Shown here one piece after another: positions 1 through 5,225 of a stretch of DNA of 6,196 nucleotides. The position numbers and the translations under genes were made by a program. Source of the DNA: Lentisphaerota bacterium (lineage in GTDB: Bacteria; Verrucomicrobiota; Kiritimatiellia; UBA8416; JAFGTH01). The stretch is taken from contig JAFGTH010000144.1 of NCBI GenBank assembly GCA_016934225.1, positions 1-6,196 of the forward strand, in the 5' to 3' direction. The notes below the pieces were generated by a model that ran no database searches, was not told where the DNA came from, and was given only the letters and a program-made list of their open reading frames with translations. Position 1 is the first letter of the stretch. The number at the start of each line of letters is the position of its first letter.

Positions 1-479
1 CGCGCGTCGAAGACGCTTTGCATGCCACTCGCGCAGCCGTCGAGGAAGGCGTTGTCGCAGGCGGCGGCGTGGCTCTTCTTCGGGCACAGAGCTCGCTGGA
101 CAAAATTATGTCAAGCGGCGATGAGGACGAGTCTGTCGGCGTTAAAATCATAAGAATCGCGCTGGAAGCTCCTTTGCGCCAGTTGGTGGATAATGCAGGG
201 CTGGAAGGCGCATTAATTGTCCAGGATGTCAAATCCAACAAGGGCAGTTACGGTTATAACGTCGCTACCGGCAAATACGGCGATCTGGTCAAAGACGGCG
301 TGCTTGACCCCGCAAAAGTCACGCGATCCGCGCTCCAGAACGCAGCCAGCATAGCCGGCCTTCTGTTGACAACCGAATGCATGGTTACAGATATTCCTGC
401 AAATGACCCACCCGCGCCCGCAGGCGGCGGAGATATGGGCGGAATGGGTGGAATGGGCGGAATGGGCGGAATGATGTAA
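1..479 (+). CDS. groEL: GroEL chaperonin (60 kDa), C-terminal part, 5' end outside window
   Basis: This is the last 158 residues of the ATP-driven cytosolic folding chaperonin that works as a double heptameric ring with GroES. The first full codon is at base 3 and the reading opens with RVEDALHATRAAVEEG. That corresponds to E. coli GroEL from about residue 395, and the Asp matching the ATP-hydrolysis residue D398 is present. It is followed by the nucleotide-site glycine block VVAGGGVAL. Further family blocks are APLRQLVDNAG, the stretch around GYNVATGKYGDLVKDGV, and the end motif LLLTTECMVTDIP. The protein finishes with a Gly/Met-rich tail (MGG repeats, then MM) typical of the flexible GroEL C-terminus inside the ring cavity. 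The frame is intact to a TAA stop at 477-479. Whether groES lies upstream cannot be seen. A strong hairpin follows the stop. Identification is essentially certain. Confidence 0.98.
   Translation, partial: RVEDALHATRAAVEEGVVAGGGVALLRAQSSLDKIMSSGDEDESVGVKIIRIALEAPLRQLVDNAGLEGALIVQDVKSNKGSYGYNVATGKYGDLVKDGVLDPAKVTRSALQNAASIAGLLLTTECMVTDIPANDPPAPAGGGDMGGMGGMGGMGGMM
435..470 (+). repeat. Four tandem 9-base units encoding the MGG tail of GroEL
   Basis: Four consecutive copies of ATGGGYGGA (435-443, 444-452, 453-461, 462-470) encode Met-Gly-Gly four times. The second copy has a T in place of C at its sixth base. Such GGM tails are normal for bacterial GroEL, and copy number can change by slippage without breaking the frame. 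Confidence 0.9.
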
Positions 480-494
480 TTCGTCGCTAAATAG

Positions 495-523
495 TTGACT
501 CAGACGAACGGGGCGCATACAAT
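495..523 (+). promoter_or_regulatory. Candidate sigma-70 promoter for rpoZ-smpB, overlapping the groEL terminator
   Basis: TTGACT at 495-500 (5 of 6 to the -35 consensus) is followed by exactly 17 bases and then TACAAT at 518-523 (5 of 6 to the -10 consensus). Transcription would start near base 530 and leave a leader of about 30 bases carrying the rpoZ Shine-Dalgarno. The spacer contains the left arm of the groEL terminator stem, and the -10 box covers the loop and the ends of both arms. The predicted leader opens with a small hairpin, GTTCA-TTT-TGAAC (531-543). Seen in sequence; activity is inferred. Confidence 0.6.
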
Positions 524-539
524 GCGCCCCGTTCATTTT
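506..539 (+). terminator. Hairpin terminator after groEL
   Basis: A perfect 13-base inverted repeat (506-518 and 522-534), GC-rich in the middle, closes a 3-base loop (ACA, 519-521). It is followed by ATTTTG, so the T-run is only four bases. It begins 26 bases after the groEL stop and fits a Rho-independent terminator. The short T-run may allow some readthrough into rpoZ. Confidence 0.82.
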
Positions 540-546
540 GAACAAC

Positions 547-552
547 AGGAGG
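547..552 (+). promoter_or_regulatory. Ribosome binding site that fixes the TTG start of rpoZ
   Basis: AGGAGG, a full Shine-Dalgarno core, lies 7 bases before the TTG at 560-562. No in-frame ATG lies nearby, so the SD decides the start. Confidence 0.85.
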
Positions 553-559
553 ATAGACA

Positions 560-796
560 TTGAATATTGAACTCCTTGAGCAGGCTAAAGCTCGCGTGCA
601 AAGTATTCCGGTTCTGATAAACATGGTTTCCAAACGTGTGCATCAACTGAATTCCGGATTCCGACCCTACCTCAAATCTTCTTCACCCAATGAAGACAAA
701 CTCGATACCGCCCTTCGCGAAATTGCGGAAGGACTCATAATAGCCGAAATTGAGTTTACCCCAATTGCCCCTGAAGAAGATAATGTGACTCTGTAG
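560..796 (+). CDS. rpoZ: DNA-directed RNA polymerase omega subunit (divergent form)
   Basis: A 78-residue cytosolic protein. Omega binds the beta' subunit of RNA polymerase and helps its folding and assembly. The diagnostic block is ALREIAEGLI at residues 51-60, which matches the omega signature (E. coli has ALREIEEGLI). Upstream, residues 19-37 (LINMVSKRVHQLNSGFRPY) occupy the place of the usual helix with the 'RRARQL..G..P' pattern. The usual N-terminal start (MARxT) is absent; instead the protein begins MNIELLEQAKARV. The start is TTG at 560 with a strong SD 7 bases upstream. The protein ends soon after the signature, without the longer acidic tail of proteobacterial omega. It is followed 30 bases later by smpB, probably in the same transcript. 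The family call rests on one strong motif, size and general layout. Confidence 0.87.
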   Translation: MNIELLEQAKARVQSIPVLINMVSKRVHQLNSGFRPYLKSSSPNEDKLDTALREIAEGLIIAEIEFTPIAPEEDNVTL

Positions 797-826
797 TTTC
801 GAATTCTCCGATGCCGTCGTGCCCGC

Positions 827-1306
827 ATGGCTAAAGAGCAAAAGACATTATCCGGCAAATTGGCAACCAATCGAAAAGCATTCCATGATTATGAGATATT
901 GGAACGTATCGAGGCTGGCATAGAATTGCGCGGCACTGAAATCAAGTCACTACGCAATTCAAGCGTAAGCTTGTCCGGATCATTCGCTAAAGTCGAAGAA
1001 GGCCAGGCAATACTCCACAATCTCACAATACAACCTTATGAACATGGAAATAGATTCAATCATCCGCCTGCACGACCACGCCGACTGCTGCTCCACAGAA
1101 ACGAAATTCGCAAACTGCAAACAGTGATAGAGCAGAAGAGACATACCATTGTGCCACTCTCCATATATATCAAAAAAAACATCGCCAAGATCGAACTCGG
1201 GTTATGTAAAGGCAAAACCATCGGCGACAAGCGGGAAACACTCAAACGCAAGACCGCCGAACGTGAAGCAATGCGCGCCATAACACAGCAAACACGCCGA
1301 ACTTGA
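827..1306 (+). CDS. smpB: SsrA-binding protein SmpB
   Basis: A 159-residue protein that binds tmRNA and brings it to stalled ribosomes for trans-translation, which frees the ribosome and tags the incomplete peptide. Family blocks appear in order: NRKAFHDYEILERIEAGIEL (15-34) then RGTEIKSLR (35-43), the RNA-binding barrel segment QPYEHGNRFNHPPARPRRLL (69-88), and a basic C-terminal tail with DKRETLKRKTAERE (134-147). That tail normally enters the mRNA channel of the ribosome. Length is typical of the family. The MAKE start at ATG 827 fits homologues, but no Shine-Dalgarno precedes it; the bases between the rpoZ stop and this ATG are pyrimidine- and GC-rich. This suggests translation helped by the upstream gene or by local structure. 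The partner tmRNA gene (ssrA) is not in this window. Confidence 0.97.
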   Translation: MAKEQKTLSGKLATNRKAFHDYEILERIEAGIELRGTEIKSLRNSSVSLSGSFAKVEEGQAILHNLTIQPYEHGNRFNHPPARPRRLLLHRNEIRKLQTVIEQKRHTIVPLSIYIKKNIAKIELGLCKGKTIGDKRETLKRKTAEREAMRAITQQTRRT

Positions 1307-1350
1307 GTGCCTGCCCGTTCTCATACGCTTGATATTCCCTAACGACAACC

Positions 1351-1380
1351 TTGGCAGACATTGACTCACTGAAATATCAG
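1351..1380 (+). promoter_or_regulatory. Weak promoter candidate in the smpB-tatA gap
   Basis: The 155-base gap 1307-1461 must supply a start for tatA unless it is read from smpB. The best pair I see is TTGGCA (1351-1356) and TATCAG (1375-1380) with an 18-base spacer. TTGACT (1361-1366) with TATTTA (1384-1389) at 17 bases is an alternative. Neither -10 box is good. A 14-base imperfect-centre palindrome, TATGATAAATCATA (1423-1436), lies further down and could be a small operator or chance. I see no terminator or RNA gene in this gap. Confidence 0.25.
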
Positions 1381-1446
1381 GGCTATTTATCACTTGACGC
1401 AATACGCACATCGTGACACTTTTATGATAAATCATACTTCGCCTTT

Positions 1447-1453
1447 GAAGGAG
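1447..1453 (+). promoter_or_regulatory. Ribosome binding site of tatA
   Basis: GAAGGAG lies 8 bases before the ATG at 1462, a good Shine-Dalgarno match and spacing. Confidence 0.8.
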
Positions 1454-1461
1454 TTGATAAA

Positions 1462-1683
1462 ATGAAACTTGCATTTATAACCCCGGGGTATGGGGAAATA
1501 CTCTTAATTTTCCTGGCTATATTGTTGCTTTTCGGAGCCAAAAAATTGCCAGGATTGGCCAGAGCGCTCGGAAAAAGCCTCGGCGAATTCAAGAAAGGCA
1601 AAGAAGAAGGATTGCTGAAAAACGAAAACAAAGATGCCCAGTCACCCGATGACGAAAATAACAAGACCGACGCTACTTTGTAG
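1462..1683 (+). CDS. tatA: Sec-independent (twin-arginine) translocase subunit TatA
   Basis: A 73-residue inner-membrane protein whose oligomers form the Tat pore that exports folded proteins. A short N-terminus ending in a Gly-Glu pair (G11, E12) leads into one hydrophobic helix (residues 13-24). This is followed by the family hinge FGAKKLPGLARALGKSLGEF (24-43), which is the FGxKKLPxL motif plus the amphipathic helix lying on the membrane. The rest is a charged, flexible cytosolic tail, as expected. The usual LPE of the hinge reads LPG here. FGxKKLP with a short tail favours TatA/E over TatB. The ATG has a good SD. No tatC or tatB is adjacent, so this is a stand-alone tat gene. Its last 11 bases overlap the 3' end of the opposite-strand TPR gene. 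Confidence 0.94.
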   Translation: MKLAFITPGYGEILLIFLAILLLFGAKKLPGLARALGKSLGEFKKGKEEGLLKNENKDAQSPDDENNKTDATL

Positions 1684-2323
1684 AAGCTTCTGTTTCTTCT
1701 AGAATTTCATTGATCACAGATAATTTCTCTTCCGCTGTAGAAAGCCAGCCACTGTCAGAATAGGACGCTATAAAATCCTCATATACAACCTTTGCATCGG
1801 TGTACTTGCCCATCTGCTCCAGACATCGCGCCTGACCAAGTATGGCTTGGGGCACAAGGAAATGCTTCGGACGAGACTCGATAAACGCAATGAAACCCTG
1901 TAGCGCTTCCTCAGTTTGAAGCCTTGCTTCCAGACAATGAATGCGCCCCAATTCCGCAATCGCAAACATGTCGTGCCTCGGATACTGCTCCATAAACTCA
2001 ACATACATGCCAAGCGCCAATTCGTAATCGCCAAGATCATAGTGCAATTTTGCAAGCCTCAAGGCAGCTATCGCGGCCGATGAACTGGACGGATAATTCG
2101 ACACTAAAGCTTTCATATCTTCCTGCGTTCGCGCAGTCAATAAAGCCGCAGATGCCTCAAGTCTGTTTCTTGTAATATTCGCGCGATACAATGCAACCGC
2201 TATGAACACAGTCAGCAAAACAATCGCTACAGCAATAACATGTCTGCCATACTTGATATACAGGTCTGGCAGAAACTGGAGATCGCCCCAATCTCTTTCA
2301 CGCATTTGCGTTGTCTCGTCCAT
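1673..2323 (-). CDS. Membrane-anchored tetratricopeptide repeat protein (YfgM-like layout)
   Basis: A 216-residue protein of unproven function. Residues 1-28 are polar and probably cytosolic, and residues 29-46 form one transmembrane helix. The rest, probably facing the periplasm, is helical and reads as TPR-type repeats. A repeat around ALRLAKLHYDLGDYELALGM is followed by a unit ending in EQYPRHDMF, then one with AILGQARCLEQMGKYTDAKV continuing to YEDFIASYSDSG. The order (short cytosolic tail, one helix, TPR domain) and the size match the YfgM/AncA group (TPR_21), which in E. coli associates with the Sec translocon and periplasmic chaperones; Tol-Pal-type TPR proteins are an alternative. ATG at 2321-2323 follows GGAGGG with a short 3-base spacing. 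It is convergent with tatA and divergent from pdxJ. The TPR and membrane calls are firm; the YfgM link is inference. Confidence 0.82.
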   Translation of the reverse strand: MDETTQMRERDWGDLQFLPDLYIKYGRHVIAVAIVLLTVFIAVALYRANITRNRLEASAALLTARTQEDMKALVSNYPSSSSAAIAALRLAKLHYDLGDYELALGMYVEFMEQYPRHDMFAIAELGRIHCLEARLQTEEALQGFIAFIESRPKHFLVPQAILGQARCLEQMGKYTDAKVVYEDFIASYSDSGWLSTAEEKLSVINEILEETEASTK

Positions 2324-2326
2324 TTA

Positions 2327-2332
2327 CCCTCC
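2327..2332 (-). promoter_or_regulatory. Ribosome binding site of the TPR protein gene
   Basis: On the minus strand GGAGGG is followed by TAA and then the ATG at 2323. The match is strong and the spacing short; it supports this ATG over the next Met at residue 7. Confidence 0.65.
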
Positions 2333-2358
2333 ACTTTCGATAGCCGTAACAGGAAGGC

Positions 2359-2387
2359 TTTTTAGACTCTCATGCGTTCTAAAGCAA
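2359..2387 (-). promoter_or_regulatory. Candidate promoter for the TPR protein gene
   Basis: On the minus strand TTGCTT (complement of 2382-2387) is separated by 17 bases from TAAAAA (complement of 2359-2364). This is a 4-of-6 match at both boxes, placing a start near 2352 and a leader of roughly 29 bases. It lies in the divergent gap between the TPR gene and pdxJ. I see no comparable + strand promoter for pdxJ in this gap. Confidence 0.33.
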
Positions 2388-2457
2388 GGAAGAAATCTGA
2401 ATCTTCTGGCGCTGAGAAACCGAATTGTGGTATTGAATTGATTGTACGCCACAACAT

Positions 2458-2461
2458 GAGG
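2458..2461 (+). promoter_or_regulatory. Short Shine-Dalgarno favouring a GTG start for pdxJ
   Basis: GAGG lies 6 bases before GTG 2468. The in-frame ATG at 2456 has no SD. The far upstream in-frame ATG at 2372 has AGGAAGG only at 14 bases distance. Confidence 0.45.
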
Positions 2462-2467
2462 TTCATT

Positions 2468-3223
2468 GTGAATAGCAAAAAAGTTAATAAACTTAAACTC
2501 GGCGTAAACATAGACCACGTCGCAACGCTACGCATGGCCAGGAAAACCACCTACCCCAGCGTACTCGAAGCTGCCGCTGCGTGTGAAACCGCGGGAGCCG
2601 ACGGGATAACCGTCCATCTACGCGAAGACCGACGTCATATACAGGACAGCGATGTGTACGAACTCCGCAAAGCGCTCACAATCAAAATGAATTTGGAAAT
2701 GGCAAACAACAGAGAAATCGTAAATATTGCCTTGCAAGTAAAACCTGATGAGGTATGTATCGTTCCCGAGAAAAGAGCAGAACTAACGACCGAAGGCGGA
2801 CTCAACGTCGCCGGTCAAATTCACGAACTTTCCGAATCAATCAAAATGTTGACCGATCAAGGGATCACAGTAAGCCTGTTCATAGATCCGGATGCGGAAC
2901 AGATACAGGCAACCGCCGAGCTCGGCGTTCCATTTATAGAATTACATACTGGCACATTTTGCAATGCAAGCGGTGAACAGACTGAACGAGAATTATATCG
3001 CCTTGTGAAAGGAGCATCGCTGGCACACAAACTGGGCATCAACGTCAACGCAGGACATGGAATCAATATCAATAATATCGCTCCGATATTGAGGATACCG
3101 TATCTGAATACGCTTAACATCGGGCACAGTATAGTATCAAGGGCCGTGTTTACGGGACTCGAGGCAGCAGTGAAAGAAATGCTGTGCGCCATGAACAACT
3201 ACGATGGAGGCGACTATGTCTGA
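2468..3223 (+). CDS. pdxJ: Pyridoxine 5'-phosphate synthase PdxJ
   Basis: A cytosolic enzyme of the DXP-dependent vitamin B6 pathway. It condenses 1-deoxyxylulose 5-phosphate with 3-amino-2-oxopropyl phosphate to pyridoxine 5'-phosphate. Numbering from GTG 2468 (251 residues; family about 240), the blocks are KLGVNIDHVATLRMAR (10-25), AGADGITVHLREDRRHI (42-58) with the catalytic His50 (E. coli His45), MNLEMA with Glu77 (E. coli Glu72), and VPEKRAELTTEGGLNVAGQ. These are followed by the FIELHTG phosphate-site region, VNAGHG with the third catalytic His near 197, and LNIGHSIVSRAVFTGLEAAV. All expected residues are present. The frame stays open back to ATG 2372, giving a 32-residue extension with no family counterpart. 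I prefer GTG 2468 (GAGG SD) or ATG 2456. It is the first gene of pdxJ-acpS-nnr and overlaps acpS by 8 bases. Confidence 0.96.
   Translation: MNSKKVNKLKLGVNIDHVATLRMARKTTYPSVLEAAAACETAGADGITVHLREDRRHIQDSDVYELRKALTIKMNLEMANNREIVNIALQVKPDEVCIVPEKRAELTTEGGLNVAGQIHELSESIKMLTDQGITVSLFIDPDAEQIQATAELGVPFIELHTGTFCNASGEQTERELYRLVKGASLAHKLGINVNAGHGININNIAPILRIPYLNTLNIGHSIVSRAVFTGLEAAVKEMLCAMNNYDGGDYV
3206..3210 (+). promoter_or_regulatory. Ribosome binding site of acpS inside the pdxJ 3' end
   Basis: GGAGG lies 5 bases before ATG 3216. It selects that codon over the in-frame ATG at 3204, which would contain the SD itself. Confidence 0.75.
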
Positions 3224-3611
3224 AGGACGTATACTCGGCACAGGCATTGATCTTGTGGAGAATGAACGGATGCTCGAAATGATCAAACGTTGGAATCAAA
3301 AATTCAAAGATCGAGTCTTCCTGCGACGCGAACAGGAATACTGCGACTCCAAGGCTTTCCCATGCCATCACTATGCCGGGCGATTTGCGGTAAAAGAAGC
3401 TGTTTCAAAAGCATTTGGAACAGGTTTCGGACCGCATCTCGGCTGGCTTGATATTGAAGTCATCAGAAATCCGGAGTCCGGCGCTCCGTCAATTCAATTG
3501 AGTAAAAAAGCGAATGAATTCGCGCGCAAATATAACACGGTAGATATCCTTATAAGTCTGACACATACCAAACACTACGCAGTCGCACATGCGTTTCTGC
3601 TTGGAAAATAG
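3216..3611 (+). CDS. acpS: Holo-[acyl-carrier-protein] synthase AcpS
   Basis: A 131-residue cytosolic enzyme that moves 4'-phosphopantetheine from coenzyme A to a serine of apo-ACP, activating it for fatty acid synthesis. The N-terminal motif GTGIDLVE (8-15) carries the Mg-binding Asp12. GRFAVKEAVSKAFGTGF (55-71) carries the second metal ligand Glu61 and the CoA-binding lysines. The C-terminal block ISLTHTKHYAVAHAF is the usual final strand. Length agrees with the AcpS type (about 120-130), not the longer Sfp type. The start ATG 3216 follows GGAGG; an in-frame ATG 12 bases earlier is less likely. The start overlaps the pdxJ stop by 8 bases, pointing to coupled translation. The pdxJ-acpS pair is a known neighbourhood in proteobacteria, and acpS next to nnr is common in other phyla. 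Confidence 0.96.
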   Translation: MSEGRILGTGIDLVENERMLEMIKRWNQKFKDRVFLRREQEYCDSKAFPCHHYAGRFAVKEAVSKAFGTGFGPHLGWLDIEVIRNPESGAPSIQLSKKANEFARKYNTVDILISLTHTKHYAVAHAFLLGK

Positions 3612-3633
3612 TCACTCGAAAACAAATTCAACC

Positions 3634-5202
3634 ATGAAAACCGCAAATTGTAGTCAAATGCGAGCGTTCGATTCGGCAACTATCAATGACCACAATATTC
3701 CGGGCGTGGAACTTATGGATAGAGCCGGCCTTGGCGTAGCACGATGCGTGAAAAGGATCATGTCCATATCCGAACCTAAACTCAGTCGGACAATTATGAT
3801 CGCCGGCAAAGGAAATAACGGCGGAGATGTGTTCGCAGCAGCCAGATACCTGCATGAATGGCACATTGAAATTGAAGTTCGGCTGACTTGCCATGCATCT
3901 GATATATCCGGCGACGCATACTATCACTTTGAAAAAATGCGCGCTTTGCATATTGCTATTCGTGAAATGGCCGATGAATCCGATTGGTCGGAAATAAATA
4001 CGATCCATTCCGATTCCGGTTGCGTACTGGTGGACGGCATACTCGGCACCGGCATATCCGGATCTTCCAGAGGAACAGCGGCAGCCGCGATCAGATATAT
4101 AAACAGGCATTCGTTACATTCAATAGTCGTCGCCGTAGATATACCTTCCGGTCTTAATGCAGACACCGGCGAACCCGGTGGAGATACCGTTCTAGCCGAT
4201 GTAACCGTCACCATGGGACTCCCAAAACGCGGTTTCGCCGAACAGTCTGCTATCGAATACATAGGTTCGCTCGAAATCGTAGATATAGGCATACCCGAAT
4301 CACTGCTCATGAATCATGCAAGTGATGTAGAAATAATTGCTTTATCCGATTTTAGCGGTGCTTTCCCAAAAAGAAAGAGACTAACGCATAAAGGCACATA
4401 TGGACATGTGCTGGTTATCGCCGGAGCAGCCGGTTATGCCGGAGCAGCCGGAATGACAACCCGAGCGTGCTGCCGATCAGGCGCCGGACTTGTAACCGCG
4501 CTCGTGCCGGCCAACATCGCGCCCATTGTATCGTCCATGGCACCGGAAGCTATGGTTCACCCCGGCGCTGAGACAAATATCGGATCTCTCTCATTCAATT
4601 GCCTTGAACTATGGTTAAAGAAAATAACTAACTTCAATGCTATTGTTGTCGGACCGGGAATGACTCCTCATGAAGCTACAAATTCAATCGTTCGCCGGAT
4701 TTTATCATCGGCAGAAGCTCCGATTGTGATGGATGCCGATGCTCTCAATAGCTGCCCTTCTCTCCTGTCCTTGCTGCGTCGTAGAAACATGCCTTCAATT
4801 ATCACTCCCCATCCCGGCGAGATGGCTCGACTCCTTGATCGTAATGTTAACTATATACAACAAGACAGAATTGGCTCGGCCCAAGCGGCAGCGGAAAAAG
4901 GCAAGACAATCGTTGTGCTCAAAGGCGCAGGCACCGTCGTGGCGCAATCGGGTCGCACTCCGTCAGTGAATCTTACCGGAAATCCAGGCATGGCCACCGG
5001 CGGCACGGGCGATATCCTTGCCGGCATGATCGGCGGCTTCCTTGCGCAAGGAATAAATCCACATACCGCCGCATGCGCCGCCGTTAATCTGCATGGTCGC
5101 GCCGGCGATACAGCCGCGTTGCGCGGATCACAAATCACAATGACCGCATATGACCTTCTTGCCGAATTGCCGCTGTTACTTCGCGAGATCAGCGGACGGT
5201 AA
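3634..5202 (+). CDS. nnr: Bifunctional NAD(P)H-hydrate repair enzyme Nnr (epimerase + ADP/ATP-dependent dehydratase)
   Basis: A 522-residue two-domain protein that repairs NADHX and NADPHX. The N-terminal YjeF_N epimerase interconverts R and S forms; the C-terminal ribokinase-like domain dehydrates the S form using ADP or ATP. The start MKTANCSQMRAFDSATI with GVELMDRAG is typical of the epimerase domain. GKGNNGGD is at 58-65, VDGILGTG at 133-140 and VDIPSGLNADTGEP from 168. The dehydratase domain begins near KGTYGHVLVIAG (253-264). It has DADALN (367-372), TPHPGE (391-396), KGAGTVV (430-436) and NPGMATGGTGDILAG (450-464) with the catalytic Asp460. Both domains look intact. ATG 3634 is 22 bases after acpS and has no clear Shine-Dalgarno; the frame is open further upstream into acpS but without family match. 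The gene often found after nnr, tsaE, is absent here. Confidence 0.96.
   Translation: MKTANCSQMRAFDSATINDHNIPGVELMDRAGLGVARCVKRIMSISEPKLSRTIMIAGKGNNGGDVFAAARYLHEWHIEIEVRLTCHASDISGDAYYHFEKMRALHIAIREMADESDWSEINTIHSDSGCVLVDGILGTGISGSSRGTAAAAIRYINRHSLHSIVVAVDIPSGLNADTGEPGGDTVLADVTVTMGLPKRGFAEQSAIEYIGSLEIVDIGIPESLLMNHASDVEIIALSDFSGAFPKRKRLTHKGTYGHVLVIAGAAGYAGAAGMTTRACCRSGAGLVTALVPANIAPIVSSMAPEAMVHPGAETNIGSLSFNCLELWLKKITNFNAIVVGPGMTPHEATNSIVRRILSSAEAPIVMDADALNSCPSLLSLLRRRNMPSIITPHPGEMARLLDRNVNYIQQDRIGSAQAAAEKGKTIVVLKGAGTVVAQSGRTPSVNLTGNPGMATGGTGDILAGMIGGFLAQGINPHTAACAAVNLHGRAGDTAALRGSQITMTAYDLLAELPLLLREISGR
4420..4451 (+). repeat. Direct 14-base repeat within nnr
   Basis: GCCGGAGCAGCCGG occurs at 4420-4433 and again at 4438-4451, 18 bases apart and in frame, encoding two copies of Ala-Gly-Ala-Ala-Gly. 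The region lines up without extra length against other Nnr dehydratase domains as I recall them, so it looks like codon coincidence, not an insertion. Confidence 0.75.
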
Positions 5203-5225
5203 TCATCGTGATCAGTCACAACGCA

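Noticed and set aside
213..560. Minus-strand reading frame of 115 codons opposite the groEL 3' end
   Set aside because: Shadow of groEL; low-complexity His/Ser runs are the reverse of the GGM repeats, and it crosses the terminator.
1394..1428. TTGACG and TATGAT as a tatA promoter
   Set aside because: The spacer is 23 bases, too long for a sigma-70 promoter.
1682..1691. Perfect 10-base palindrome AGAAGCTTCT
   Set aside because: Lies inside the coding end of the TPR gene, short and AT-rich; no T-run, so not a terminator, and likely chance.
3628..4110. Minus-strand reading frame of 160 codons opposite nnr
   Set aside because: The + strand encodes clear YjeF_N motifs here; the reverse translation has no family features and is Cys/His/Gly-rich as expected of a shadow.
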